From Dichotomocladium elegans (lineage: Eukaryota; Mucoromycota; Mucoromycetes; Mucorales; Lichtheimiaceae): a stretch of 64,000 nucleotides of DNA. The translations under genes and the position numbers were made by a program. The stretch is taken from the NCBI GenBank assembly GCA_025716815.1, contig JAIXMN010000015.1:620001-684000 (forward strand), read 5' to 3'. The notes under the pieces were generated by a model. The model saw only the letters and a list, made by a program, of their open reading frames with translations, made no database searches and was not told the DNA's origin. Positions 1 through 12,485 of the stretch are shown here, piece after piece (the first letter of the stretch is position 1; the number at the start of each line of letters is the position of its first letter).

Positions 1-593
1 CTTTTCCAAGGGCGGCTAGCGTCTTTTGTCGGAAGATGAAACATTTCATTGTACGTACCCTTATCCACCGGTTGGGATGCGATGGAACCGTGTCACTGCT
101 CTCAGAATGCAACGGATGGGCAACGTCACAGGGTATATCACTATGCACCATCGTTACCTTGAGAGGGGAAATGTTAAATATATAAGCAGTGATCGGGGAA
201 AACAAGGCCAACTCCTCTCCTCCCAGACAAAAGGATCTGCATAATGGGCATTGCTGATACCTGCCCAATGGCACTATGCAATCTGGTACGTGTGCTGTGA
301 ATGCTCGCTACCGGTCGCATACGATAAAGCTCCAGTATAACTTCATTGGTTGGTAGTATTCGTTTTAATTGGTTAGCAAAGAAGATCTACGGGGAAATAC
401 CCAAGCAACGGTCAGGGAAAAAAGTGTGGGTGCTCGTGTGTATGCCTCGGGTGCGGGGCGGCGTAAAAATAAATAAAAAAAAAACTCTCGAGAGCCAGTG
501 CCTCGCGTACCATCCTCGTGCGTTTCAGCTTCTCCTCTCTCTTTCTCTCTTTCTCTCTTTTGCCCCACCTTGCTCCTTTTAGTTTAATCCTCC
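1..593. other. Upstream region of ATG18, no gene recognised
   Basis: Only short open frames without recognisable protein features are present. A pyrimidine-rich tract (CTCT and CTTT runs, about 534-572) lies just upstream of the ATG18 start, a common arrangement in fungal promoters and leaders. I see no RNA gene here. Confidence 0.5.
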
Positions 594-2355
594 ATGAATT
601 TTAGTGGCAACATGGAGCATCGCTCAGATAAGGTGCTGTTCCTCAATTTCAACCAAGATTTCACTTGCGTCTCTGTGGGCACCGAGTCGGGCTACCGACT
701 GTACAACTGCGACCTCTTCGCGAAATGTTACTCTAGAAGTATGAATCCATGCGTGTGCATGTACATTCAAGATCTTGCTTATCATTTACCCTCGGTTTTA
801 CATTCCCCTTTTTCCCTTTATATATATCACCATGTAGGCGAGTGGGGTGCGAGTATTGTTGAAATGCTTTTTTGCACGTCCCTTGTGGCGCTTGTGGGTG
901 TGGCAGACCAAGAAGGCTTTACTTCAAGGCAGTTGCAGATTATCAATACTAAGGTAAGCACATGGTCAGGGCAAGCAGCGAAGTAAGCAAGGGAAAGAGA
1001 GAGATGAGTGCGTTTGTTCTGGTATATCCCATATTCACACGGCAATACCGAATGCGGTGTTTCCCCTCCCCTCTACTCGCCATCCGATAGAGACAGTCAA
1101 CCATATGCGAACTGACCTTTCCCACCACCATCTTGGCCGTGAAAATGAACCGACGGAGGCTAATTGTGGCGTTGGAGGAACAGATCTTCCTGTACGATAT
1201 CAGCAACATGAAGTTACTTCATACCATCAACACGAGGCCTAATCCGACAGGTGTGTATGTGTATATAGAAATAGGTGATTGCCACGAGAGATTAACCTAC
1301 CCATTAGCAATATGCGCGCTTTCGCCATCGTCGGAAAACTGCTACATTGCCTACCCATCACGATCCTCGTCGACCTCACCATTTTCGACGACGACAGCGA
1401 ACACGTCGGCATCTGGCTATGCTTCGGGCGATGTTGAGATTTTTGATGCGCTGAACATCCAGCTCGTCAATATTGTTCAGGCACACAAGTCGCCTGTGAG
1501 CTGCATCACGATGAACTCTGAGGGAACGCTTCTGGCGACTGCGAGTGAGAAGGGCACGGTGATCCGAGTGTTTTCGGTACCCGACGCAAGCAAGGTGTAT
1601 CAGTTCCGACGAGGTTCTTACCCCGCAAAAATCTACTCCATGTCATTCAATCTGGTGAGCTCACTTCTTTGCGTATCGAGCGACACCGAGACGGTCCACA
1701 TCTTTAAGATCTCGTCGCCACCAAGCGGGTATGACTCGGGCGATAGCGGCAGCAACAACAACGGTTACGGCAAGGATGGAGCGGAAACCAGAGAACGTAG
1801 CAATAGTGTGGGGTAAAAAAAAAAAAACTCAAACTTGATGGGGATGGAGAGAGCAAGTGGCTATAGAGGCTTTAAAAAGACTAACTGGAAAAACGCGGGC
1901 GACGACGTGGTGTGGATCTTAGTCAAATCCTGAAACGCTCCTCCCAACACCTTGGCCGCAACATTGGTTCTTACCTGCCCGGCATGATTACCGAAATGTG
2001 GGAGCCCACCAGAGATTTTGCATCGCTCAAGCTGCCCAGTGCGGGTGTTCGCAGCCTTGTAGCCTTAAGCAAGTATGTTTTCAATCTCTCTGTCTTCTTT
2101 GTCAAATGCTGATTCGCATCTCTCGCTCTCGCTCCTCATCCGTCAGCACAACTCCTCAGGTTATGGTTGTGACTTCCGAAGGCTATTTCTACCAATACAA
2201 CATCGATCTTGAGAACGGAGGCGAGTGCGTCTTGCTGAAGCAGAACAGGTAGCTTCTTGACGTCCATCAGAGCGAGAACATGTGACTGACAAAACTTAAA
2301 CTTGGACAGTCTCCTTGAGCCCGGTGAGGACATGAACGGTACCTTCGGAATGTGA
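594..2355 (+). CDS. ATG18: Atg18-like PROPPIN (autophagy WD40 phosphoinositide-binding protein)
   Basis: Seven exons can be joined in frame: 594-738, 838-953, 1091-1250, 1308-1812, 1923-2072, 2147-2248 and 2310-2355, giving about 407 residues, close to the usual Atg18 length. All six introns are GT-AG. The product is a seven-bladed WD40-type beta-propeller. The diagnostic FRRG motif (residues about 240-243) is present; in this family it binds PI3P and PI(3,5)P2 on membranes. The conserved EMLF.TSL.A.VG region is in exon 2. By family knowledge the protein works with Atg2 at the phagophore edge and in vacuole membrane homeostasis. The segment after FRRG carries a Ser/Gly/Asn-rich insert (about 1719-1812) typical of the variable membrane-insertion loop. 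An in-frame ATG at 612 is an alternative start. The gene converges on the formin gene downstream. Confidence 0.93.
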
Positions 2356-2769
2356 TGGCACATGACGTGCATTATCATATATTCTTTTCCCTATTCCCCC
2401 CCCTCTTCCAACGCAATCCCCACTTATATATCCAGACAAGATGACGTTCATCTTACTCGGGATGATCATCCCTACTTAGTATATTCCAAAAAAAAAGGCA
2501 CTAAATTGTATAAAGAATTGTACAAGATTTACGGTATAACCGTGCTGCTATTGTCACTGTGATTTTCTATCAGCAAGGTTTTTTGTCTGTTTATTAATGG
2601 ATAATAGGTAGAAAAAAGGAGGGAGGGTGTGTCAAGGGTTTGTGTATATATGTGCGTAGCGCATGTGGCTACACAGTTATATTTGCTCTAATGGTTGAGG
2701 GAGAATGGTCTGTTTGATGGGTATTAGTGATCGCTTTCGACACGCCGCAAGTAGGAGAAAGCGCACGAT
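2356..2769. other. Convergent intergenic region, ATG18 and formin 3' ends
   Basis: About 414 AT-rich bases lie between two convergent stop codons. They should hold both 3' UTRs and polyadenylation signals. I see no additional gene. A short plus-strand open frame entering the formin last exon is a shadow of that exon. Confidence 0.5.
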
Positions 2770-5700
2770 TTATCTGCCCTCGACACTGACTTCTGCAAGG
2801 GATGCCAAACGTTGGAGTCGTTCTGTGGACGCAAGACGTGTTTTTGTTGATCCACTACGAGAGCGGCCCATGGGTGCTGATAGTGTCGGGAGGGGAGGGT
2901 GTTCTTCTTCGCTTTGCATGTGCTTTAGCAAATCCTCTGCTTTGATTGCCACCGATTCGGTCCTTGTTCGTCGTCGATCGCGTCGTGCGACGGTGGACAT
3001 CCGCCGGCTACTCTGACTCCTGCGTTTCGCCGCTGAGCTGAGCTCGCCAGACCGCAACTTCTGCAAAAGGTTGTCCATAATATCCTTGGCATCTTGCGCT
3101 TCATTGGAGCCTGGGGAGATTCACATATGAGTAAAATCTATCTTTTACATATTCACCTCTTTGTCCGCCCAGGAGCTCTTACCTTCGCCGCTCAATTCGG
3201 CCGCCTCTTTCCGTGCACGCTTCGCATGCGCCTTGCGCTGCTCATCGAACTGGCGTGCGCGCTCGAGCTGTTCCATTTTCTTACGTTGGGCAATAATGTC
3301 ATTGCGTGCTCGTTCCCAGCTGGAGGTAAACGTCTTGAAGATGCCAAAGAACTCATCGGGCTTCATATCCCGAGGATTCTCACCAAAGTACGTGACCACA
3401 TCCTTGTATGCTACATCCATGGCCGTGTATCGCACTTCAAGCTGATCAAACTTCTCGATCGCTGTGTCTCGGAACGTGGACATGATCTGGACAAATCGGT
3501 CATCTGAACGGTCCTCATATTCATCGGTACTGTGTCGATCAAGCTCATGGATCAATTTCTGCAAACCAACGCGTAGCTCATTATAATCTTTGATAAGGTC
3601 CTGGATTGTCACTGCGTAGAACCATGATGAACCTCTTTTCTATCCATTGAGAAACACTGTTGGATATATATATATCATACCTCTACAGGCTTCACCACAC
3701 AGCTTCAGATCATCAAGCAGCGCTGTGCTTATCTCCGGGAATTTGTCTTCAATCATGTTGACAAGGAAATGCAGCAAGGTGCTCTCGTTAGATGATGCCT
3801 TTGTGTCCACAATCTGGAAAACAAGAAACAAACTTCCATGAGTTGATATGAATTTCTTGGGATTATTTAACCTGAACCTGCCTTGTTGATACTGGCTATA
3901 CGAATACCAAAAGCACCTCCTTGGAAGCTGGTTCCGTTCAAAAAGTTGCCTACCATAAGCACAAGCTGGTATCATCCATATTAGAATGCTGGCACCTGCA
4001 TACGAAAATAACTCATTTTCACTCACGCTCAGGAATTCTTTGAAGGCAACAGATTCTTTCAGAGACGTGGACGCATCCATGACATTGGACATGTTCTATA
4101 TTGCCGGGTTTCAGGTTTTTTACTCTGTTGGTCCCTACACATCTCCATGTCACTTACGCTGCCCAGTTGCTTGATTCGTTCCACAAAAGTTGATCTAAAG
4201 AGCATGCTGTCTATCCTTTCCTTGAATCTGGGTATGGTCATGATCTAAGCCTCTGTATTAGACTCATGGATTATTCCCCGTTTATGCATATGCATTACCT
4301 CAGCACAAAATGCATCAGGTTTTGACAAGTTTTGTATATCTTCCTCGGGTGCTGTTTTTAAGAAGACAGATAACTTGCCCATCTCATCTGGCGTCGGAGC
4401 ATATGCAAGCAGGTTCTTTAGAAGAACTTCGGTACAGAACCGATCGTCGACCATCATGATCTTCTGCTTAACATCCGCAAAGGGAACATGCTTGAGCTTC
4501 GCTAGGATCGCAATACCTACCCGATTGAATCATTTAATACACGTGATTCTTTCCCATCCTCCAACGTGACCTACTGATGTTCTCTGCTTTCCGATAATCC
4601 AAGATATTAATTTCCTTTCTTCGTTCTTTTTTGACTTGCAATTGCTTTGCAATGACTTTTTGTGCAAACGCTTCCTCCATCTGCAAAAAGATCCCTTCAA
4701 TATCAAGTCGATTCTCAAGCACATTGTCTTCTTCTTCCTCGCGCGCACCCCAGATGGTTGACTGGAGCTTGTCCACATTGAGCTTTTGCCACTGAAGTGC
4801 CCGGGTCTTGACTGTTGGTAGATGGTTCATAGTCTTTCGGGGCGCGCTTCCAAAGCCTAATCCATTCGGTGGAACGGGTCCCGCTAGTGGAGGAGGAGGA
4901 GGCGGAACAATAGAATTCGCGGCATCCGAGGATAAGGCTTCGGACGGAGTCGGTGGTTTTTTGCCGGGGATTTCTATATCGGCTGTCTTGCTGGGACCAA
5001 AGGGAGGTGGTGGTGGGGGAGGCGGAGGAGGCGGAGGAGGTGAAGAAGAAGGAGAAGTTAATGGAGCGTGTGTTGTTGGGGGTTTACTTGATGCCGATGT
5101 GAAAATTGAAGGTGGAGGAGGTGGAGGAGGTGGTGGAGGCGGAGGAGGCGGAGGAGGATGATCAATTGATAAAGTCGCTGAAGCAGATACAGATTGGTTG
5201 CCGTCCAAGCAAAGTTCGGTAACACTAGACTTGCGTGAGGAGATATGTGTTGAGCAAGATGCTGATGCACCATGCGTCACCGGTAAGATATCAGAGGATG
5301 CTGATGTGTCCCACTTTGATTCTGATACAGATTCAATCGTACCATGCGTGCCGCGACGAGGATTTGGTACTAGTATCTCATTCATAGAATCACTTTCCCT
5401 GCTATAGCCCATTGAAGACTGGGTCTCTCTTCTTGAAGCGAAAGAAGTGCGTGTATTGCGCCCTGATTCCGTCGAATCATGATAAGACGGACGTCGACCT
5501 GGTTCGGTGGATGTCCGGATGCCATGTCGCGACGCTGCTCTGGATGACTTAAAGGACGATGGTGAAAGAAGGGCAATATCATCATCGTCGTTATCGTTTT
5601 CAGTTTGTACCGATTTTTGGGCTCCCACATTGTCCAGTGCTGAAGAAGCAACGTCAAGGGACATGGTCTTTGTCTCAAGGGTCATAGCAGGCACCTTTTC

Positions 5701-8700
5701 CAGAGTGCGAGTAGTTGCCTTTTCTTGCCTGAAATAATCAGACGTAACCTGTGCATCTCCCGTTCGACTTGACCGCTTGTTGCGCTGGCTAATGGATGCA
5801 ACTTGGTACGCGGCTTGCTCAATACTATCGGTGCTGCTTGCTGTGCTGCTGACCGAAGATCTTTTGATTTTTTGAATATTATTTCACTGCGCTTCTATTC
5901 CATTCATAAGAACTATACCTTCTTGAGCCATTAATGCTTGAAATAGTGGCCTTGAGCTCCTCCTGAAGCGTCATTGTTGGAGAGGTAGGATCGTGGCTAT
6001 CTTCGATTCCGTTTTCTCGGTTTTCTTTTCGTGCATGTTGTCTTCTGCGAGCATTCGCCCAACGCGTGGACGAAGCCATCAGCGGCGTGGAGCCAGGAAC
6101 GACAAAGTCGGAAAGTCCACTGCTAGAACCAAACTGCATCGCAAGCTGGTTCTTGAATTCCTCAGATAAGCTGATAGCCATTGATTTATACTTTTCCCGA
6201 TCGTTCGCCGGTGATGTCTAATGTCGAATTCGAATTAGAAAAACGCTGTGGATAACGCAAAAAGTACGTACAGGCGATTTAAGGCTATCACCTGCATCAG
6301 CTGAAGGTAGCGACTCCCTTTTGCCTTCTAGGCTCTCCTGTGCTTTAATTCGACCAAAGGCTTTTGCGAAGTCTTTTCGAGGGATCACGATATCGTCATC
6401 TTCATTGCCATCCTCATCCTGGAATTCAGCTACAATCTTGTGGAACATATCCAATTGGCTGTGCAATCCCTCAAGATCCTTTTCATAGTTTCCCTGAAGA
6501 TCCCGCAACTTTTGTTGCAGCGTTGAGATGGTGTGTCGGGACATACGAAGCAAATCTTCCAGAGATGCCGTCTTTTCGCGAAGCTGGGTGATCTCGATAC
6601 TCGACCCCGCAATTCCGCCACCGTCTTCCAGTTGCTTTTGGAGGTCGTCGCGCTCCATCACAACCGAATCATACATCTCCTGCAGATTGTGAAGGTCTTC
6701 CAAAGTTGCCTGTAATTGGTCCTGGTCTGCGAACTTATCGATCAGATGCTGCACTGATGTGCCATACGATGACGAGAAGTCTTCCACCAATCCTTTATGA
6801 TCGAGTACAACTTGAGTGATGAGGTTGTCGATAACTTGGAAGTAGCGGGTCTTCAGTTCCCCTTCGTCGCGGATCAACAGAATGTGTTGCATGCAGCTCA
6901 GAAAAAAGTCATAGCTTCTGGTGCCTTCCACGCTGGCAAGGACGCACTCGAACACGTCATGAGGGTCGTTGAGATCGCGTAAAACCCGCTCATTGTATAA
7001 TTCCAAGATATCGTCCTGATCATTCTCAAATGATAGCCTGAATTCTCGGATTTGAATGTCGATTTGGTCACTGTTTAACTCTTCCAAGTATTCCAGCAAC
7101 CTCTCGAGGCCAGATGCATTTAGCTGGTTGCGTAGATGGATACGCACTTCGACATCTTCTACGACATTGATGATCGCATTGACTAACAGCATATTCCATA
7201 GCTATAAAGTAACGCATCTGCCGTCAGCAATTTGTTATGGGGAATATGTAAATATATTCCATACCGCATATTCTGTGAGCTGACTATCCGCTGTATTCCC
7301 ATGCATTGCCATCCTCTTGTAGTCGTCGCTGGCACCAACCATACTTCCCATTCGTCCTCGGCCCTCAAGGGTCCCCAGTACCGCTTTTAGCCATGGATCG
7401 AACCGACCATATCCTTTGCATGCATCGCGCAATTGGTCCATCGCCTTGAGCACTAGCTCTTGGCCCAAAGGAACTTTATAATAGCAAAGAAAAATGAGGA
7501 CCTCGCATACCAACCGCCTGTTGTGCATGGATGGTGATAGCATGGAATAGACGATCTCTTGAACACACTGTGGACTTTTAAATGCCTCACGCACACCAAC
7601 CTATGTAATGATGGTCAGTATTATTTTTATGATAGCCAATTTCGTTGAATACATACTGTGTTATTAAGGAGTGCCTTGAAACATCGTAAGATTTCTCCCT
7701 CGATCTGCAATTCCGTGTCGCGTCTGGAAATGACGATGAATGTCGGAACCTGTCAGCTCATTTTGCCTGATTGTTTCTTACTTTGGATGCTTATTGATGA
7801 CTCCGAGGGCCGCGGTCATGATCTGCATACCACGCATATTGATGAACTGGCGGACCCAGCTAAAAGAAGGTCGACAATATTAAGTGAAATCATTCCAAAT
7901 CAATATAAAATGTTGATTAGAGAAAGAGAGAGGGATTTCAGAGGTGGTACCTGAGCGGCATTGTCCGCAAACTGACACCCAAATGAGCCAAAATTTTGGG
8001 CGGAATCCCCTTGGGATCAGGTTCTGACAGCTTCTTGACATAATATTCGGGCCCCTTTTTTTCTGATGCATCCTTATCTGACAATACACCTCGTCTTGAT
8101 GTCGCAGGTGTCGATCCAAGCGACGCACCTGCCTCTGCCTGAATATCCTGCACAACCATCAACCGTTTTTTGTCGATAGAAAAACTTCCCATCTTACTAC
8201 GCGCTGCTGGGTCATGAATACCACGGCGGGTCTATGATATATGTGGGTTAATGGGGCATATACGGTATAACCTCCCTCCCTTCTCCCACCCCCACCCCCG
8301 CACCTCCCGAATATTTCTATTGACTTGCCAGCATTTTCTCAAAACTGGCCTCAATCTCGGCATCAGTCAGAGCATCAGTCAAGGAATCAGGATTGCTCGC
8401 ACCCATAAGTAACATTTCGTTGACACTGTCGGTACTGCTCATGTATGAGTATGTGTTGGTGGTCGATTGCGAACTTCGACTGCTTGATCCTTCGCCTCCT
8501 CCACCATGGCCTGTAAGACTCCAACCGAGGTAAGACCACAGACACAAGCGAGACAGCGGTAGTCATCTATACGTTTACCAGAGAAATAATCCTCGATCGA
8601 TGTGCTGGATGTTGTGGTCGAACTGTGGAGACTGGGATGGGCCGAGGGACTAGGTGGTGATGAAGAATAAAGGCTGCCTGACACATTGCGCGATGAAGAA

Positions 8701-8756
8701 GTAATGGGCTCGGGACGTCGCTTTCCTTTAGCTTTGCTTCGGCCGAAAATGTCCAT
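2770..8756 (-). CDS. Formin (Bni1/SepA-like actin nucleator), GBD-FH3-FH1-FH2-DAD
   Basis: A long multi-exon formin read from 8756 down to 2770. In order: a Ser-rich N-terminus (first exons 8756-8579 and 8510-8329), a GTPase-binding/FH3 armadillo region (about 8231-6850), a coiled coil (about 6750-6450), an FH1 domain with two long runs of 9-17 prolines (about 5160-4880), a full FH2 domain (about 4850-3600, including GNFLNG in the actin-contact region at about 3950) and a C-terminal DAD with MDNLLQKLRSG at about 3078. Family knowledge: Rho-GTP relieves GBD/DAD autoinhibition and the FH2 dimer elongates actin filaments from profilin-actin recruited by FH1, supporting hyphal tip growth and septation. 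All autoregulatory parts are present, so the gene looks functional. Intron 2 (8328-8232) appears to use a GC-AG pair with donor GCAAGT. Inner exon borders were not all resolved. Confidence 0.92.
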
Positions 8757-9922
8757 TAGTTATTACTCATCTACAGGAGCAGAGAGAAAAAAAAATAATC
8801 GAATGCAAAAGAGAGAAGAAAAGGGCGAGAGGGCACAACTGCACGCAAACAGCTGTTAGGCACAAGCAGGCGCACACACACAGAAAGAGCACAGAAAGAC
8901 ACACGACAGGTTTCCACCCCTGGCGCACAGTTATTTTACTGTCTGCGGCAAATCAATTCCATTCTAATTGATGGTTGCGCAGGGCAGGTTCTATTTTTTT
9001 CTCATGTCAAAGAATGACACGATCCATCCAACTCAAGAGCAAGATCGCTTTGCCATTTCTTAAATGGTAGATTGGGGCCGAACAATTCGCTATACCTTCG
9101 AGAATCCAGGAGCGCTAGAACCTCGCATGTACAACCATAGAATTTTGCGCAGGAAGTCAGCTTATGAACGTTGGGTAGGCAGGGCCCTTTTGCATGTAAA
9201 GGAAGCATGATAAAAAAAAAAAGAAAATTAATGTCACACAAACGCTCACCATCGACACAGCAATAGCTAAAAAAGAAGATGCATTAAGTCACAGGCCTCG
9301 TTTTTGTCAACCTCCCTAGACACTATTTGCCATTGCTATTAGACTAATCTCTCGAGCAGTTTTTGTTTGCTGTCTGTGGGTGTAGAACGGGATGCGGTCG
9401 ATTTGAAAGATTCAGTGAATGAAGGCGATTAAAATAGAAGTGGATCCCGCACCAATGATGTTATATTCCAATTGAAGACACAGCGCACACCCTATCGAGA
9501 TCAACATTCTACAGGATTTTTCCTAACCATTCAGCCAGTTGAATTTTTTGTTTGCGGGTTATGAAAATAGTTTAGCGGTTGGGTAGCATATTAAATTGCG
9601 TGATGGCACAAATATCATTTGACATTCTTCAAGATGACTTTGCAGAGCCGATACAGGAGTATCTATTAGTAAAACGCCTGTTGGCTGACTCAGTCACCCA
9701 GTCAGACTATGTTCAGTGTGGCACGGGCAGCGACTCCAGACGGCCAGAGCTGTAGTCTCACAAGAAGTGCTGATTTGTGATAGAAATGCCACAAAACCGT
9801 GCGCGCGGCATAAATGCGACTGATCATTGGTCATCTTTCGATCAATTGACAACTCAAGTTTTACTATATATATGGGCTACCGGTCTCAGATTTCGTGTCC
9901 CTTCCTTTCCTTTGTACCGATC
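8757..9922. other. Intergenic region between divergent formin and Fanzor remnant
   Basis: Contains the formin promoter (A-rich, with short CA-repeat tracts near 8870-8900) and the left flank of the Fanzor-bearing insertion. An 80-codon minus-strand frame at 9002-9241 has no recognisable features. I could not identify a terminal inverted repeat marking the left edge of the Fanzor element. Confidence 0.4.
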
Positions 9923-12132
9923 ATGGCCGACTCCAAGACCAGGGTCATCAAGACCTCTTTAAGGTCTATTGGGTGGAAGCAGCAGTATCTGGAGAACCTG
10001 GAGAACCTGGTCCGGACTACCCACTTTCTCACCACGCACACATACCAGCTCTCGCGCTGGATACTCCTCCACGAACTGGAACGCGGCCATGACTTCAACC
10101 CCTGCGAGCTCATCGGTCAAGCATTCTTCTATGAAGTTTTCCTCAGTCTGGCCGGTAGGAAGTTCATGCGCGAGAAGGTCAAGCCGTCGACCAAGACTAT
10201 TAGGACCCTCATAAAGACACACCTCGAACGCTACTCGAAGGCTGCCAACATTGAGCCTGGACAACATCCCAACATGTCCCAGGTCGCAGCCTATGTCAGC
10301 ACCGAGATCATGAATGCCTACAAGGTTAATGTCCAGCAGCGGTTTGGCGAATGTTTACGGCGCGTTGTCAATAGTCTGTTGAACGCGCGTCAGCGGAAGG
10401 AAGCTATACGCAAAGAAATGGTTAGCAGCGATGAACACGAGTTCCGCCAGGTCTGTGAGGAGAGAATCTGGAAGCCAGCCCGTCAAATCAAGGAGGCGCT
10501 GCGACGCAGAAACCCGGATCACAGCAATCTCACACCGGAAGCCCATCTCGTCCTCGCTGAACTGTCACCGATCCTTCAAGAGTACGACGACACTTATAAG
10601 TTCGCCAAAGATGACATCTACTATGATGTGAAGAAATCTCCGGAAAAACATCTCAATGCTTTTTATCAGCTCTGCAAGTTCCTAGAGACGAGGGAGGCAA
10701 AGTCAGTCCAATGTTTTCCTCTCCGGACTTCATGGATTACATGCCACATCCACATCGACACGCGAATCCTCTGCCAACATATATCAAGGCAGGCATCCAC
10801 TAAAGACCCACCGATTGAGAAACATGGGGGAAGGTACTCGACCTCAAGTCCAAAGCATTCAAGGATCGGCATGACAGGAGGTTCTTTGGAGCAATACAAA
10901 CAGACGGAATGTCTGTATCAATCATACTCAAGACCCCTGAGGCAAAGAAGAACCTTAGTTGCAAGCGAACCCGGACTGATACCGGTGATATCATAACCGA
11001 TGACAGTGCTCTGGAGCCCGAACGCTTACGCATTGCCGACAGCATGTGGAACAAGGGCGCTCGGAGGGATCAGAGCAAGAACGATCACTCCGCAGATTGT
11101 TCCTACATTCATGACATCCCACACGACGAGCTGCAAGAGACCGAGGCCAAGTGTCTTCTCATTGATCCAGGCCGTCGCGATCTCCATTATGGGATGCATG
11201 AGTTGAGCACGCCTGAGCTCCCTAAATACACCGGTATACACGCAACCAGCGCGCCCGAGAAACACGGACGGTGCGATTTCGTCAGATACGCGACATTGCC
11301 AAGGATCGCTATGATAACAAAAACAGCATCCGCAAGGCCGAGACTAGGCTTGCACAGATATGCCACAGCACCGTCAATGCCGTCAGGTACAAGCTCTACG
11401 TCGAGTCCCGCGCAAGGGAGTGGTCATTGCTCAGCAGCTTTTACAGCAGAACCACCACAACCCATACGACATCGACCCATCCCGTATACAACAAGTACGG
11501 GCCGGCAAAGAGCGACTGGGGAAAGCGTCGAGCCCGAAAGATGCATCCGTATGTAGACCATGAGGCCCACAATCATCCGCTCCATCGGAAATTACGCCTC
11601 TCTGCCTACATAAACCAGAAGCAGGCCGATGATCGATTGGTGCGACACTCTACGACGAAGATTCGGAAAGGACACCGTGCTTGTCATGGGAAACTGGTCT
11701 GCACCCATGGCCCACTTCCACGAGCCCATCCCCGGCAAGGGCTGGAGGGATATATTCAAGAGGCATGAGTTCGAAGTTTATTTAATAGACGAGTACCGCA
11801 CCTCCGTGACCTGTCCCGAGTGCTCGAACCGCCTGGAGACCTTCAAGCGAATTCCCAATCCACGACCATGGCAGCGAATAAAGCGCCCTGAGATCAAATG
11901 CCACGGGCTTCTAAGGTGTACAAACCTAAATTGTTTGAAGTCCATGGAATTCTCTCGCTCGCGGCTTTGGAACCGAGACACAGCAGCGGTACTCAACTTT
12001 CGGCACATCCTCTTGAGCCTCCGGACCAACGGGGAGATTCCAGAGCGATTCCGACATGTCAAGGCCACTGCAGCAGCAGCAACAACAGCAGCAGACAAGA
12101 AGAACTTTCCGGCCCTGTTATCGCAGGGTTAA
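9923..12132 (+). pseudogene. Fanzor-type RNA-guided nuclease (TnpB/OrfB homologue), frameshifted
   Basis: About 735 codons spread over three reading frames. The N-terminal ~285 codons (9923-10790) begin MADSKTRVIKTSLRSIGW and are open. A shift near 10785 is followed by two in-frame stops at 10801 and 10816, then a frame carrying the RuvC-I motif LIDPGRRD (Asp codon 11164). A second shift near 11236 leads to the frame with RKLRLSAYINQKQADDRL. A third near 11647 leads to MGNWSAP, LIDEYRTS, a zinc-ribbon pattern (CPEC about 11812-11823; CHGLLRC and CTNLNC about 11899-11937) and RuvC-III NRDTAAVLNF (Asp codon about 11977). The order RuvC-I, Glu-containing YLIDE.RTS, zinc ribbon and NRD matches Fanzor, the eukaryotic relative of transposon TnpB that cuts DNA guided by a transposon-encoded RNA. 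No GT donor lies between 10780 and 10801, so introns do not explain the breaks. The three catalytic acids look intact but no full-length protein can be made. Confidence 0.88.
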
Positions 12133-12139
12133 GATGCTA

Positions 12140-12190
12140 TAAGCAAGATGCTCAGGCCACTCTCCATTCGACGAATGGAGGGGAGGCACC
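12140..12190 (+). ncRNA. Candidate 3' scaffold hairpin of Fanzor guide RNA
   Basis: Starting about 10 bases after the Fanzor stop codon is a strong hairpin: CTCCATTCG (12162-12170), a one-base apex, then CGAATGGAG (12172-12180). The flanking GGCC (about 12155) and GGAGGC (about 12182-12187) could extend the stem. In known Fanzor and TnpB loci the guide-RNA scaffold overlaps the 3' end of the ORF and ends at the element's right end, with the guide taken from adjacent DNA. Position and structure fit that model, but the RNA assignment is an inference. Confidence 0.4.
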
Positions 12191-12485
12191 CTAAAGGTGA
12201 GACAACTTCGTAATTGGTTTGCCATTCTGCTAACATTCTCACGCATAAATTACCTCTATCAAAACGCAAATACTACACACTGCTGGCGTAATATTCATCA
12301 CCACGTGGCGCAAACTTGATTGCAAATAATAGTACATCACACGCGGTAAAAGAATCCCCTAGTTTTGTGAGACACGCATACGCTGCGCATGCATTTGTTG
12401 CACGCGCTCCTATAATTGGAAACCGCCAGATTGGTATACATTTTATTTTCATGATGTCTTATTCTTTATAAATGATGATGTTATT

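Noticed and set aside
4808..5161. Plus-strand Gly-rich frame over the formin FH1 region
   Set aside because: It is the reverse-strand shadow of the proline runs in the formin gene.
10780..11650. Introns explaining the Fanzor frame changes
   Set aside because: No GT donor lies between the first frame break and the stops, and homologous coding sequence continues directly on both sides of each break.
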